DNA of 23,427 nucleotides from a bacterium (GCA_019424865.1 JAHYYS010000041.1:1-23427); one strand, 5' to 3'; numbered from the stretch's first letter, positions 6,482 through 14,784 are shown. The notes: generated by a model from the sequence alone, not told the origin. A program made the numbers and translations.

Positions 6482-7664
6482 ATACCAGGGAGGACAGCAC
6501 GCTGGCCTTGGTGACAATCCCCTTGAGCTGTCCGTCCTCGTCCACCACCGCCAGGGGATAGGGGGACTCTGCGGACATGGACATAATGTCGGCCACCATG
6601 GCGTCGGGGGTGGTGGTCTGCACGTCGGAGGACATGACCTGCAGGATGCTCAGCCCCTGCTGGAAGGCGCGGATGGCGTCCCGAATGGTGAGGATACCCG
6701 CCAGACGCAGCCGGTCGTCCACCACATACACGGTGGACAGGGCATTTTTGCGCATTTCCTGGATGGCGTGCTCGGGGCCTTCAGTCAGGCGGACCAGGCT
6801 GGAGGGGGTGATCATGATGTTCCGCACGGTGGTGACCTTGGACTTGTCGGCGCTGCCGGTAAATTCCCGGACATAGTCGTCGGCGGGGTGGGCGCTCATG
6901 CCCTCGGGGGTGTCCACCTGAATCACCTTGCCGTCCCGCATGATGGCCACCGTGTCCCCCAGCTTGAAGGCCTCGTCAATATCGTGGGTGATGAAGATCA
7001 CGGTCTTTTGCAGCTTGCGCTGAATCTGCAGCAGCTCAAACTGCATATCCCGCCGGACCAGGGGGTCCAGGGCGGAGAAGGGCTCATCCATCAGCAGCAC
7101 GTCCGGGTCGTTGGCCAGGGCCCGGGCGATGCCCACCCGCTGTCGCATGCCGCCGGAGAGCTGCTCGCAGCTCTGGTGCTCCCAGCCCTCCAGCCCCACC
7201 ATGGAGATGACCTGCATGGCCTTCGCCTCCCGCTCGGCCTTGGGGATGCCCTTCACCTCCAGGCCATAGGCCACGTTGCCCATCACGTCCCGGTGGCTCA
7301 TCAGGCCGAAGGACTGGAACACCATGGAAATTTTGTTCCGCCGGAATTCCAGCAGCTGCTTGCTGTCCATCTCCGCCAGGTTCTGCCCGTCGAACAGGAT
7401 TTTGCCCGAGGTGGGCTTGTTCAGCCGGTTGAAGCAGCGCACCATGGTGGACTTGCCCGAACCGGACAGGCCGATGATGACAAAGATCTGTCCCCTGGGA
7501 ATCTCCAGATTGATGTCCCACAGGGCCACGGTGCAGCCGGTCTTTTTATAGACCGTGCCCTTGTCGGCGCCGGCGGCCATCATTTTGGCGGCGTCTGATT
7601 TGTTCAGGCCATAGAGCTTGGAGACGTGCTCCACTCTGATGATAATATCCTTGGGATCTGCCAT
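6480..7664 (-). CDS. glycine betaine/proline-type ABC transporter ATPase with CBS domains (BusAA/OpuAA-like)
   Basis: ATPase of an osmoprotectant importer at the inner face of the membrane. Of 394 residues, about 1-265 form the ABC domain: Walker A GLSGSGKST (65-73), a Q-loop VFQSFGLMSHRDV, signature LSGGMRQRVGIARAL, Walker B DVLLMDEPFSALDP and switch THD. The N-terminal VSKLYGLNKSDAAKMM extension is typical of ProV/OpuAA. The rest holds two CBS modules (about 275-394), which in this family sense ionic strength or bind cyclic di-AMP. ATG 7662-7664 follows AGAGGAGGAG, 17 bases after the stop of the permease gene, so the two are co-transcribed and probably form one complex. An in-frame GTG at 7685 lies too far upstream to fit the ribosome binding site. 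Confidence 0.93.
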   Translation of the reverse strand: MADPKDIIIRVEHVSKLYGLNKSDAAKMMAAGADKGTVYKKTGCTVALWDINLEIPRGQIFVIIGLSGSGKSTMVRCFNRLNKPTSGKILFDGQNLAEMDSKQLLEFRRNKISMVFQSFGLMSHRDVMGNVAYGLEVKGIPKAEREAKAMQVISMVGLEGWEHQSCEQLSGGMRQRVGIARALANDPDVLLMDEPFSALDPLVRRDMQFELLQIQRKLQKTVIFITHDIDEAFKLGDTVAIMRDGKVIQVDTPEGMSAHPADDYVREFTGSADKSKVTTVRNIMITPSSLVRLTEGPEHAIQEMRKNALSTVYVVDDRLRLAGILTIRDAIRAFQQGLSILQVMSSDVQTTTPDAMVADIMSMSAESPYPLAVVDEDGQLKGIVTKASVLSSLV

Positions 7665-7681
7665 TGTCGTCTCCTCCTCTC

Positions 7682-9631
7682 TCACTGCTTGGCAGGGGTG
7701 CTGCGGTCGGGCTGGTCCTGGGCCGGCTGCTTTTTCTTCTTGCCGGAGAACCAGCCCTGGGTCACCCGGTCCAGGATGATGGCCAGGATGACCACGCAGG
7801 AGCCGGCCACCAGGCCGCGTCCGATTTCAATGCGATTGACGGCGTTGAGCACTTCCATGCCCAGTCCCCGGGCGCCGATCATGGAGGTGGTGACCACCAT
7901 GGCCATGGCCATCATCAGGGTCTGGTTGACGCCGGTCATAATGGTGGGCAGGGCCTGGGGGATCTGGACCTTGAACAGCGCCTGGCGCTTGGTGGAGCCG
8001 AAGGAGCGGGCGGCCTCCACCACCTCCTTATCCACCTGCCGGATGCCCAGGCTGGTCAGCCGGATGACAGGCACCACGGCGTAAATAACGGTGGCAATGA
8101 CGGCGGAGGCGTTGCCCGTGCCGAACAGCAGCAGGGCGGGAATCAGATAGACAAAGACAGGCATGGTCTGCATGGTGTCCAGAATGGGCCGGACAATCCG
8201 GTTGGCCCGGTCGGAGCCGGAGAGCAGAATGCCCACGGGCAGGCCGATAATCAGGGCGATGATCACGCTGGCGATGACGATGGACAGCGTCAGCTCCATC
8301 ATGTCCCAGTAGCCCACCGCGCCGATCAGGGCGAACAGCACACCGTAGAGAATGCCGCTGCGGATGCTTCCCCGGGAGCGCCAGCCCAGCGCGGCCACGG
8401 CCAGCACCAGCACGGGCCACGGAATATATCTCAGCAGCAGGTTGATGCCGCTGACCAGACTGCCCAAAGCGCCGCTGATGGCGTCCAGCACCGGGCTGGC
8501 CCACACGGCGAAGGAGCGCACCGCGCTGTCAATGGCCTCGGTGTCCAGCTGCAGGAAGGCGGGGAACTGGAACAGCAGCTCTGACAGGCTGAACCCGCCG
8601 CCGTCAGAAGAACCGAGGGATTCCAGCAGGGCGTCCGCCTGCTCGTCGGTGAGCCACTGGGAAACCAGCTCCGGGTGGGACTCGGTGAGCAGCCACTGGG
8701 CCGCCTGGGTATAGCTGGCGCCGCTGTCCTGCATATAGGCCAGGGCCTCGCTGATGATGGCGGAGGGCATGCTGAAGTTGGACAAAAACGCGCAGTACTC
8801 CGGGTTGGAGGCGGCAAAGTCGTTGCTCACCGCCACGGTGACCGTGACGGCGGGGCAGGCGCCGATGCCGTCCTGGAAGGTGTCGGGATTATAGGGGTCA
8901 TCCTCCAGCAGGACAAAGTCGTACTTGCCCAGCAGCCAGGTGGGCTCCCAGTAATAGGCCACGATGGGCTCCTGGTTGTCCCAGGCGGAGGTCATGGCCG
9001 TATTGAGCACCGCGTCGCTGCCGCTGACAAAGTAGTTATAATACTGGTCCAGGCCATAGGCCGAGACCTTTTTCTCCATCACCTCGGTGATGGACCAGCC
9101 GGTAATGCCGCCGTAGATGATGCCCTTGGAGGCGTCCTCGGGATCGGGGAACAGCTCGGGATACTTGGCCAGATCCTTCACCGTCTTCAAATCGGGGTAC
9201 TCGTCGGCCACATAGCGGGGGATGTAAAAGCCCTGGTAGTTGTCATTGAAGTTGATGCCAAGCTCGGTAAATTTGCCGGCCTGCAGATCGGTCTGATAGG
9301 AGGAGATGTTGTCCGTCCACTCCTCCATGTGCACGTCCACGTCCCCCAGCATCAGCGCCTCGTGGGAGATGGGAGTGGAGCCCGGCGTCTCCTGCCAGGT
9401 ATAGCCGAAAACGTTTTCCGCCACCAGCCCGGCCAGAGCATTGTTCAGCTTGATGGAGTCCCAGCCCACGTCGGCAAAGGTGATGGAGGTTTTTTCTCCC
9501 GGCGCGGGCGTCCGGTTGGGGCCGTAGCCGCCTGCGGCCGTGTCCTGGCCGCTGCTGCCTGCGCCGCTGACGCACACAGTCAGGGAAAGGGCCACAAGGG
9601 CCGCCAGAATCAGGGACAATGGTTTTTTCAT
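7682..9631 (-). CDS. glycine betaine-type binding protein fused to its ABC permease (binding domain first)
   Basis: A 649-residue fusion. Residues 1-24 look like a signal or anchor sequence (MKKPLSLILAALVALSLTVC) without a clean lipobox. Residues about 47-335 form an OpuAC/ProX solute-binding domain, with tryptophans W105, W179, W228 and W232 in the contexts MEEWTDN, ITGWSITE and YYWEPTWLL, suited to a cage for a quaternary amine. From about 402 onward is a BPD_transp_1 permease with several hydrophobic helices and the EAA loop EVVEAARSFGSTKRQ (536-550) that contacts the ATPase. The C-terminus is basic (GKKKKQ). In the lactococcal BusAB/OpuABC proteins the order is permease first, so this order is unusual. 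GAGAGGAG precedes the ATG. The ATPase gene follows 17 bases later. Confidence 0.92.
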   Translation of the reverse strand: MKKPLSLILAALVALSLTVCVSGAGSSGQDTAAGGYGPNRTPAPGEKTSITFADVGWDSIKLNNALAGLVAENVFGYTWQETPGSTPISHEALMLGDVDVHMEEWTDNISSYQTDLQAGKFTELGINFNDNYQGFYIPRYVADEYPDLKTVKDLAKYPELFPDPEDASKGIIYGGITGWSITEVMEKKVSAYGLDQYYNYFVSGSDAVLNTAMTSAWDNQEPIVAYYWEPTWLLGKYDFVLLEDDPYNPDTFQDGIGACPAVTVTVAVSNDFAASNPEYCAFLSNFSMPSAIISEALAYMQDSGASYTQAAQWLLTESHPELVSQWLTDEQADALLESLGSSDGGGFSLSELLFQFPAFLQLDTEAIDSAVRSFAVWASPVLDAISGALGSLVSGINLLLRYIPWPVLVLAVAALGWRSRGSIRSGILYGVLFALIGAVGYWDMMELTLSIVIASVIIALIIGLPVGILLSGSDRANRIVRPILDTMQTMPVFVYLIPALLLFGTGNASAVIATVIYAVVPVIRLTSLGIRQVDKEVVEAARSFGSTKRQALFKVQIPQALPTIMTGVNQTLMMAMAMVVTTSMIGARGLGMEVLNAVNRIEIGRGLVAGSCVVILAIILDRVTQGWFSGKKKKQPAQDQPDRSTPAKQ

Positions 9632-9698
9632 GGCTTACTCCTCTCTCAACATAGATTATCGTGATATGCGCTGACAGTAAGGGGACGGACGGGGGCGC

Positions 9699-10343
9699 TC
9701 AGGGAGCGGCGGCGCGCCCCGCCCCGGGCTGCCCCAGCAGATGGGAGACCTGTTCCAGCTGGGACAGCTCACAGGCCACCACCAGGACGTCTCCCTGCTC
9801 CAGCAGCGTCTGGGGACCGGGGGAGAGCAGGATGTCCTCCCCCTTGCGCACGGCCACGATGGTGGCGCCGGTCCGCTGGCGGAACTGCAGCTCCCCAATG
9901 CTCCGGCCGGCTGTGGGGCCGTCGGACACCTGGAATTCATAGGTGCGCAGCCGGTCGCTGTGGCGGAAGCGCTCGCTCAGGTCCATAATGCGGTTGAAGG
10001 TCTGGCTGATCTGCTCATTCAGCGCGTCCCGCCGGGCGACCATCTCCCGCAGGCTGGCCTTCAGAGAGCGCAGGTCGTTGCCTGCTTGATACTGCTCCAC
10101 GTATTCCACCGCCCGCTTTTGGGACAGCACCGTAGAGCCCACATTGTTCTGGGTGGAGACGATGCCCATGTCGCCCAGATGGCGCATGGCCCGGCGGATG
10201 GTCTCGGGGGAGACGCCGTACTGGGAGCCCATCAGAGAGCGGCCCGTGAAGCGCTCCCCCACCTTAATCTCACCGGAGACAATTTTAGAGGCAATATCAA
10301 AGGCGACCTGGGAATAAATTGGAGGGGAAGCAGATTGTTTCAT
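9699..10343 (-). CDS. busR: BusR-like regulator (GntR helix-turn-helix plus RCK_C domain)
   Basis: DNA-binding protein of 214 residues. Residues about 8-75 are a GntR winged helix (IYSQVAFDIASKIVSGEIKVGE, SPETIRRAMRHL). About 78-122 is a charged, probably coiled-coil linker, and 128-205 an RCK_C/TrkA_C domain (TGATIVAVRKGEDILLSPGPQTLLEQGDVLVVA). This three-part build is that of BusR in Lactococcus and Streptococcus, which represses the betaine transporter busAB when cyclic di-AMP binds RCK_C. The neighbouring genes are exactly such a transporter, 67 bases downstream. The start is ATG 10341-10343, because an upstream in-frame ATG (10413-10415) lies inside the -10 box; the ribosome binding site (GAGG, 13 bases away) is weak. 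Function by homology of architecture and context. Confidence 0.85.
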   Translation of the reverse strand: MKQSASPPIYSQVAFDIASKIVSGEIKVGERFTGRSLMGSQYGVSPETIRRAMRHLGDMGIVSTQNNVGSTVLSQKRAVEYVEQYQAGNDLRSLKASLREMVARRDALNEQISQTFNRIMDLSERFRHSDRLRTYEFQVSDGPTAGRSIGELQFRQRTGATIVAVRKGEDILLSPGPQTLLEQGDVLVVACELSQLEQVSHLLGQPGAGRAAAP

Positions 10344-10413
10344 GGTGTGGGAAACACCTCGCTTTTGTGTGAGATATCGGGTGTGCTGGGTATCCTGCTC
10401 TGGTAACAACCCC

Positions 10414-10443
10414 ATTTTAACATACAGGTTGTCAGCTTGTCAA
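10414..10443 (-). promoter_or_regulatory. busR operon promoter
   Basis: On the minus strand TTGACA (10438-10443), 18 bases and TAAAAT (10414-10419). The word TGACA occurs twice at the -35 (TTGACAAGCTGACAACC) and AACCTGTATGTT in the spacer has AAC/GTT symmetry; either could be a site for self-control. No clear promoter is visible in the 67 bases before the permease fusion, so this is probably the promoter of all three genes. Confidence 0.75.
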
Positions 10444-10585
10444 GGGAATTTGTTCCATTTCCGATGCCGGCGCGGGGGGCGCAAGGAAAAGAGGTGCGGG
10501 CTGTGCGGGGCAGGACGTGCCGCCGGCGGCGTGTTCTTAAAATTTTTGATCTTAGTTTTTTGATACATTTTTGAAGAATTTTCTA

Positions 10586-10622
10586 TCGTTTTCGCGGGGA
10601 CAAACCGTTAAAATGAAAACGA
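10586..10622. promoter_or_regulatory. mglB promoter region with flanking inverted repeat
   Basis: TAAAAT at 10609-10614 is the best -10 candidate before mglB; no good -35 stands 16-18 bases upstream (TCGTTT at 10586), so an activator may be needed. The 8-base word TCGTTTTC (10586-10593) and its exact complement GAAAACGA (10615-10622) bracket the -10. The leader to mglB would be about 90 bases. The rest of 10444-10585 is a GC-rich then AT-rich stretch in which I see no gene. Confidence 0.4.
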
Positions 10623-10710
10623 CGGAAAAGGTCCGTATCCCTTGTGCGGGGATGGGGCGCTTTTCCGTGCAAACGCGAGGAAAATTCCATCAAAAACAGG
10701 AGGAATAACA

Positions 10711-11886
10711 ATGAAAAAGAAACTTGCCCTTGCTCTGGCCGCCGCCATGCTGGTCGGCCTGTTCGCCGGCTGCTCCAGCAGCGGCAGCGGCAGCTCCGCC
10801 GGCGGCAGCGACGCTTCCGGCTCCGGCGACGGCTCCACCAGCCAGACCGGCGACGGCTCCGCCGCCCCCGCCTCTGATCTGAGAGTCGGCGTGTTCTACT
10901 ACAACTATGCCGATGCCTACATCTCCACCGTCCGCACCGCCATGGACGCTGAGCTGGACGCCCTGGGCGTGGAGTATCAGAACTTTGACGGCCAGACCAA
11001 CCAGGCCAACCAGATGGATCAGATCAACACCGCCATCACCGACGGCTACAACCTGCTGATTGTCAACATCGTGGAGAACGCCTCCCCCGACGCCGCTCAG
11101 AACGTGGTGGATGCCGCCTCCGCTCAGGGCATCCCCGTCATCTTCTTCAACCGCGACTTTGACGCCTCCGTCCTCCAGAGCTATGAGGATACCGCCTTCG
11201 TGGGCACCGACCCCGCTGAGGCCGGCCACATGCAGGGACAGGCCATCGGCGAGTACCTGGTGGCCAACTATGACGCCGTGGACCTGAACGGCGACGGCGA
11301 GATCTCCTACGTCATGTTCAAGGGCCAGGAGGGCAACCCCGAGGCCGAGTACCGCACCCAGTACGGTGTGGAGGACGCCGATGCCATCCTGGAGGAGGCC
11401 GGCAAGCCCGCTCTGAAGTTCTATGACGACAGCAACACCGACAAGTATCTGGTGGACACCACCGGCGCCTGGTCCGCTCAGGCCGCCACCGACTACATGA
11501 ACACCATCCTGGGTCAGTACAACGACGGCAACGGCAACATGATCGAGCTGGTGATCGCCAACAACGACGGCATGGCCGAGGGCGCCATCGCGGCCCTGCA
11601 GACCGTCGGCTACAACGTGGAGGGCGGCGACAAGACCATCCCCGTGTACGGCGTGGACGCCCTGGCCTCCGCGGTTGAGAAGATCGACGCCGGCATCATG
11701 ACCGGTACCGTCAAGCAGGACGGCGAGGCCATGGCCGCCACCATCGCCACTCTGGTTCAGAACGTCGTCGACGGCGAGGCCCTGATGGCCAACACCGACG
11801 AGTACAAGCTGGCTGTCACTGAAGAGGGCGAGACCATCCCCAACAAGATTCAGGTCCCCTACGCCATGTACACCGCTGAGGGCTAA
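10711..11886 (+). CDS. mglB: galactose/glucose-binding lipoprotein of the Mgl importer
   Basis: Extracellular sugar-binding protein that delivers galactose or methyl-galactosides to MglAC. Of 391 residues, 1-20 are a lipoprotein signal ending in LFAGC (Cys21), and 22-55 a Gly/Ser/Asp-rich tether. The rest is a Peripla_BP_4 domain starting LRVGVFYYNYADAYISTVR. The calcium loop DLNGDGEIS (191-199) and the later GQEGNPEAEYR match the calcium site that marks MglB within its family. IVENASPDAAQNVV, VIFFNRDF and VIANNDGMAEGAI are ligand-cleft segments. The ATG has AGGAGG upstream. Codons end almost always in C or G with few rare ones, which fits high expression. First gene of mglBAC. A second, more diverged MglB is encoded at 19246-20313. 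Confidence 0.96.
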   Translation: MKKKLALALAAAMLVGLFAGCSSSGSGSSAGGSDASGSGDGSTSQTGDGSAAPASDLRVGVFYYNYADAYISTVRTAMDAELDALGVEYQNFDGQTNQANQMDQINTAITDGYNLLIVNIVENASPDAAQNVVDAASAQGIPVIFFNRDFDASVLQSYEDTAFVGTDPAEAGHMQGQAIGEYLVANYDAVDLNGDGEISYVMFKGQEGNPEAEYRTQYGVEDADAILEEAGKPALKFYDDSNTDKYLVDTTGAWSAQAATDYMNTILGQYNDGNGNMIELVIANNDGMAEGAIAALQTVGYNVEGGDKTIPVYGVDALASAVEKIDAGIMTGTVKQDGEAMAATIATLVQNVVDGEALMANTDEYKLAVTEEGETIPNKIQVPYAMYTAEG

Positions 11887-11936
11887 GCTTCTCTCCGTTT
11901 GAAAGAGAGCGCCCCGGTCTGAAAGGATCAACGGAC

Positions 11937-11969
11937 GAGCGGGGCTGCCATAGAAAGGCAGCCCCGCTC
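11937..11969 (+). promoter_or_regulatory. intercistronic hairpin after mglB
   Basis: A perfect 13-bp GC-rich stem (11937-11949 with 11957-11969) with loop AUAGAAA, not followed by a U-run. Placed between a binding-protein gene and its ATPase gene, such a hairpin commonly protects the upstream mRNA and keeps the binding protein in excess. Confidence 0.75.
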
Positions 11970-12053
11970 CCGCCTGTGAAATCCCTGCTTGATGCGCGGC
12001 CGGCTTGTTCCGCGTATGAAGCGGTGGTTTCACCAGGAGAGAGGAGGAATATT

Positions 12054-13553
12054 ATGGAGCAGCCAGCACTGCTGGAAATGCGCGGTATCAGCAAGGAGTT
12101 CCCCGGTGTCAAGGCCCTTGACAACGTAAGCCTCACCGTTCGGGCGGGTACGGTTCACGCCCTGATGGGAGAGAACGGCGCGGGCAAGTCCACCCTGATG
12201 AAGTGCCTGTTCGGCATATACAGCAAAGACAGCGGGACGATTTTGCTGGACGGCAAAGAGGTCAATTTCAAAAGCTCCAAGGAGGCGCTGGAAAACGGCG
12301 TGGCCATGGTGCACCAGGAGCTTAACCAGGCCCTGACCCGCACGGTAAAGGACAACCTGTGGCTGGGCCGCTATCCCAAGGTGGGGGGTATCATGGTCAG
12401 CGAGCGGATCATGGACCGGCGCACCAAGGAGATTTTCGACACCCTGGAGGTCAGCGTCAACCCCAAGGCGGTCATGTCCACCCTGCCCGTCTCCCAGCGG
12501 CAGATGGTGGAGATTGCCAAGGCCGTGTCCTATGACTCCAAAATCATCGTGTTTGACGAGCCCACGTCTTCCCTTACGGAGACAGAGGTGGAGCACCTGT
12601 TCCGTATCATTGACATGCTGAAGAAAAAAGGGTGCGGCATCATTTACATCAGCCACAAGATGGACGAGATCCTGCGTATCAGCGACGACGTCACCATCAT
12701 GCGCGACGGCACCTGGGTGGCCACCCGGCCGGCCAATACGCTGACCATGGACGAGATCATCCGTCTGATGGTGGGCCGGGAGCTGACCAACCGCTTCCCG
12801 CCCAAGACCAACAAGCCCGGCGAGGTCATTTTAGAGGTCGAGCATATTTCCGGCAAGTACACCCGGCTGAAGGACGCCTCCTTCCAGCTGCGCAAGGGCG
12901 AGGTGCTGGGCATTGCCGGCCTGGACGGCTCGGGCCGCACCGAGACGCTGGAGAACCTGTTCGGCGCCATGACCCGCGGGGGAGGGCATATCCGCCTCCA
13001 CGGCAAGGAGATCCGCAACCGCAGCCCCCAGGAGGCTATCAAAAACGGCTTCGCCCTGCTCACCGAGGAGCGCCGGGCCACCGGCATCTTCGGCATCCGG
13101 GACATCCGGGAGAACACGGTGATCTCCAGCCTGAAGGACTATCTGCTGGGCGGCGTGTGCCTGAGCAACAAGAAAATGTCTGAGCAGACGGACTGGGCCA
13201 TTCAGGCCATGCACATCAAGACCCCCAGCCAGAAAACCCAAATCCGCTCTTTGTCCGGCGGCAACCAGCAGAAGGTCATCATCGGCCGCTGGCTGCTCAC
13301 CAAGCCGGAGGTGCTGCTGCTGGACGAGCCCACCCGCGGCATCGACGTGGGCGCCAAGTACGAAATTTACCAGCTGATTATTGACCTGGCCAACGAAGGC
13401 AAGGGGGTTATCATGGTCTCCTCTGAAATGCCCGAGCTGCTGGGTGTGTGTGACCGGATTATCGTCATGTCCGGCGGCCAGGTGGCCGGCGAGGTGGACG
13501 CCAAGAATACCAGCCAGGAGGAGATCCTCACCTTGGCGGCCAAGTATGTGTAA
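12054..13553 (+). CDS. mglA: galactose/methyl-galactoside importer ATPase (two ABC domains)
   Basis: Cytoplasmic ATPase driving the Mgl importer; 499 residues, the usual size for the MglA/RbsA/XylG group. The first ABC domain has Walker A GENGAGKST (39-47), signature VSQRQMVEIAKA and Walker B IIVFDEPTSSL. The second has the degenerate Walker A GLDGSGRTET typical of this group, signature LSGGNQQKVIIGRWL and Walker B LLLDEPTRGIDVGAK. ATG 12054 follows GAGAGGAGGAA; the frame is open 26 codons further 5' across the intercistronic hairpin region but without a ribosome binding site. It lies between mglB and mglC, 18 bases before mglC. The sugar is assigned from MglB. Confidence 0.95.
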   Translation: MEQPALLEMRGISKEFPGVKALDNVSLTVRAGTVHALMGENGAGKSTLMKCLFGIYSKDSGTILLDGKEVNFKSSKEALENGVAMVHQELNQALTRTVKDNLWLGRYPKVGGIMVSERIMDRRTKEIFDTLEVSVNPKAVMSTLPVSQRQMVEIAKAVSYDSKIIVFDEPTSSLTETEVEHLFRIIDMLKKKGCGIIYISHKMDEILRISDDVTIMRDGTWVATRPANTLTMDEIIRLMVGRELTNRFPPKTNKPGEVILEVEHISGKYTRLKDASFQLRKGEVLGIAGLDGSGRTETLENLFGAMTRGGGHIRLHGKEIRNRSPQEAIKNGFALLTEERRATGIFGIRDIRENTVISSLKDYLLGGVCLSNKKMSEQTDWAIQAMHIKTPSQKTQIRSLSGGNQQKVIIGRWLLTKPEVLLLDEPTRGIDVGAKYEIYQLIIDLANEGKGVIMVSSEMPELLGVCDRIIVMSGGQVAGEVDAKNTSQEEILTLAAKYV

Positions 13554-13571
13554 AAGAGGAGGAACTGTACC

Positions 13572-14663
13572 ATGAGCAACGAGTCAAAAGAAATGGCTGC
13601 GAAGGCCAGGAGGAACATAAGCTCCAAGCAGGTGGGAAACCTGCTGCTGGACAACGCGCTGTACATCCTGATGATCATCGCGGTCATTGTCATCCAGATG
13701 ATCAACCCCCGCTTTCTGGGTCCCGCCTCTCTGGTAAATATCCTGTCCCAGACGGCGGCTTACCTGCCCGCCGCCCTGGGTATCGCGGGCTGTATCGTCC
13801 TGACCGGCACCGACCTGAGCGCAGGCCGTGCGGTGGGCATCACGGCCTGTATTTCCGCCTCTCTGCTGCAGAAGGTGGGCAGCTCCAGCAAAATGTGGCC
13901 CGAGCTGGGCACCCTGCCCATTCCTGTGGTCATCCTCATCGCCGTGGGAATCGGCGTGGTGGTGGGCGCCTTTAACGGCTTCTTCGTGGCCAAGTTCAAG
14001 CTCCACCCCTTCATCGTCACCCTGGGCACCCAGTTGATTTTGTACTCCTGCCTGCTGCTCTATGTCAACATGGGCAACAACGGCGGCATGGCCATCTCCA
14101 GCCTGGACGACTCCTATACCAACTTCATCAAGGGCTCCCTGCCCTTCGCTCAGGTGCCCACCGGCGTCAACCGCATGGGCGAGACGGTTTATACTCCGAT
14201 TCCCAACTATGTGTGGATTGCAATCGGCCTGGCTGTCCTGATGTGGTTTATCTGGAACAAGACGACCTTCGGCAAGAATATGTTTGCTCTGGGCGCCAAT
14301 GAGGAGGCCGCCCGGGTCTCCGGCGTCAATGTCTTTGCCACCACCATTATGGTCTTCGCTCTGGCCGGCGCCATGTACGGCTGGACCGGCTTTGTGGAAG
14401 GCGCCCGCATCGGCTCCAATACCGCCAACACCGGCTTCAACTATGAGCTGGACGCCATCGCGGCCTGCGTTATCGGCGGCGTTTCCTTCGTCGGCGGCAT
14501 CGGCAAAATTCGCGGCATCATCATCGGCGTGCTGCTGCTGCGCCTGATCTTTGTCGGTCTGAATATGACCAGCGTGCCCCAGGATCTGATTTACCTGGTC
14601 AAGGGCGGCATTATCCTGTTCGCCTGCGCCCTGGATATGCGCAAATATCTGGTGAAGAAGTAA
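13572..14663 (+). CDS. mglC: galactose/methyl-galactoside importer permease
   Basis: Membrane-spanning permease of the BPD_transp_2 family, 363 residues, forming the channel for MglB-delivered sugar. A polar 25-residue N-terminus is followed by about eight to ten hydrophobic segments, beginning ALYILMIIAVIVIQMI. GTDLSAGRAVGITACISASLL and the cytoplasmic coupling-loop GKNMFALGANEEAARVSGVNV are family landmarks. The last stretch LIYLVKGGIILFACALDMRKYLVKK is the standard end. Compared with E. coli MglC it has an extra segment around GNNGGMAISSLDDSYTNF, common in Firmicutes copies. AAGAGGAGG precedes the ATG, and a terminator closes the operon after it. Confidence 0.95.
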   Translation: MSNESKEMAAKARRNISSKQVGNLLLDNALYILMIIAVIVIQMINPRFLGPASLVNILSQTAAYLPAALGIAGCIVLTGTDLSAGRAVGITACISASLLQKVGSSSKMWPELGTLPIPVVILIAVGIGVVVGAFNGFFVAKFKLHPFIVTLGTQLILYSCLLLYVNMGNNGGMAISSLDDSYTNFIKGSLPFAQVPTGVNRMGETVYTPIPNYVWIAIGLAVLMWFIWNKTTFGKNMFALGANEEAARVSGVNVFATTIMVFALAGAMYGWTGFVEGARIGSNTANTGFNYELDAIAACVIGGVSFVGGIGKIRGIIIGVLLLRLIFVGLNMTSVPQDLIYLVKGGIILFACALDMRKYLVKK

Positions 14664-14683
14664 GTCCCTTTTTCTGTCACACA

Positions 14684-14724
14684 GGGGCGTCCGTCCGCCG
14701 CTCGGCGGATGGGCGCCCCCTTTT
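14684..14724 (+). terminator. mglBAC terminator
   Basis: A 16-bp stem (14684-14699 with 14704-14719, two G-U pairs) around GCUC, followed by CUUUUCACAGUUUU. It starts 21 bases after mglC and comes just before the promoter of the regulatory cluster. Confidence 0.85.
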
Positions 14725-14729
14725 CACAG

Positions 14730-14758
14730 TTTTCAATTCACTTTTGCTATGCTATACT
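14730..14758 (+). promoter_or_regulatory. promoter of the response regulator gene
   Basis: Extended -10: TG, one base, TATACT (14753-14758). The -35 is weak (TTTTCA at 14730-14735). Start of transcription near 14765 leaves a leader of only about 20 bases, mostly the ribosome binding site AAAGGAGG. The 11-base word TATGCTATACT is identical to that in the glf promoter. Confidence 0.65.
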
Positions 14759-14784
14759 ACAACGTGTCGAAAGGAGGCGCCGCT

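Noticed and set aside
8675..9664. 329-codon plus-strand frame opposite the permease fusion
   Set aside because: Same shadow pattern; the minus-strand protein shows full domains.
9653..9680. Possible promoter before the permease fusion (TTACTG, 16 bases, TAATCT on the minus strand)
   Set aside because: The -35 matches only two consensus bases; co-transcription from the busR promoter is simpler.
10464..10574. Possible small ORF upstream of mglB
   Set aside because: No ribosome binding site, biased Arg-rich translation, and the frame ends in AT-rich promoter sequence; chance is more likely.
10613..10627. cre (CcpA) site before mglB
   Set aside because: Only the left half ATGAAAACG fits the consensus; the right half does not.
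10690..12033. 447-codon open frame on the minus strand across mglB
   Set aside because: Shadow of a GC-biased gene; the product is low complexity (Gly/Val/His) and mglB on the other strand is certain.
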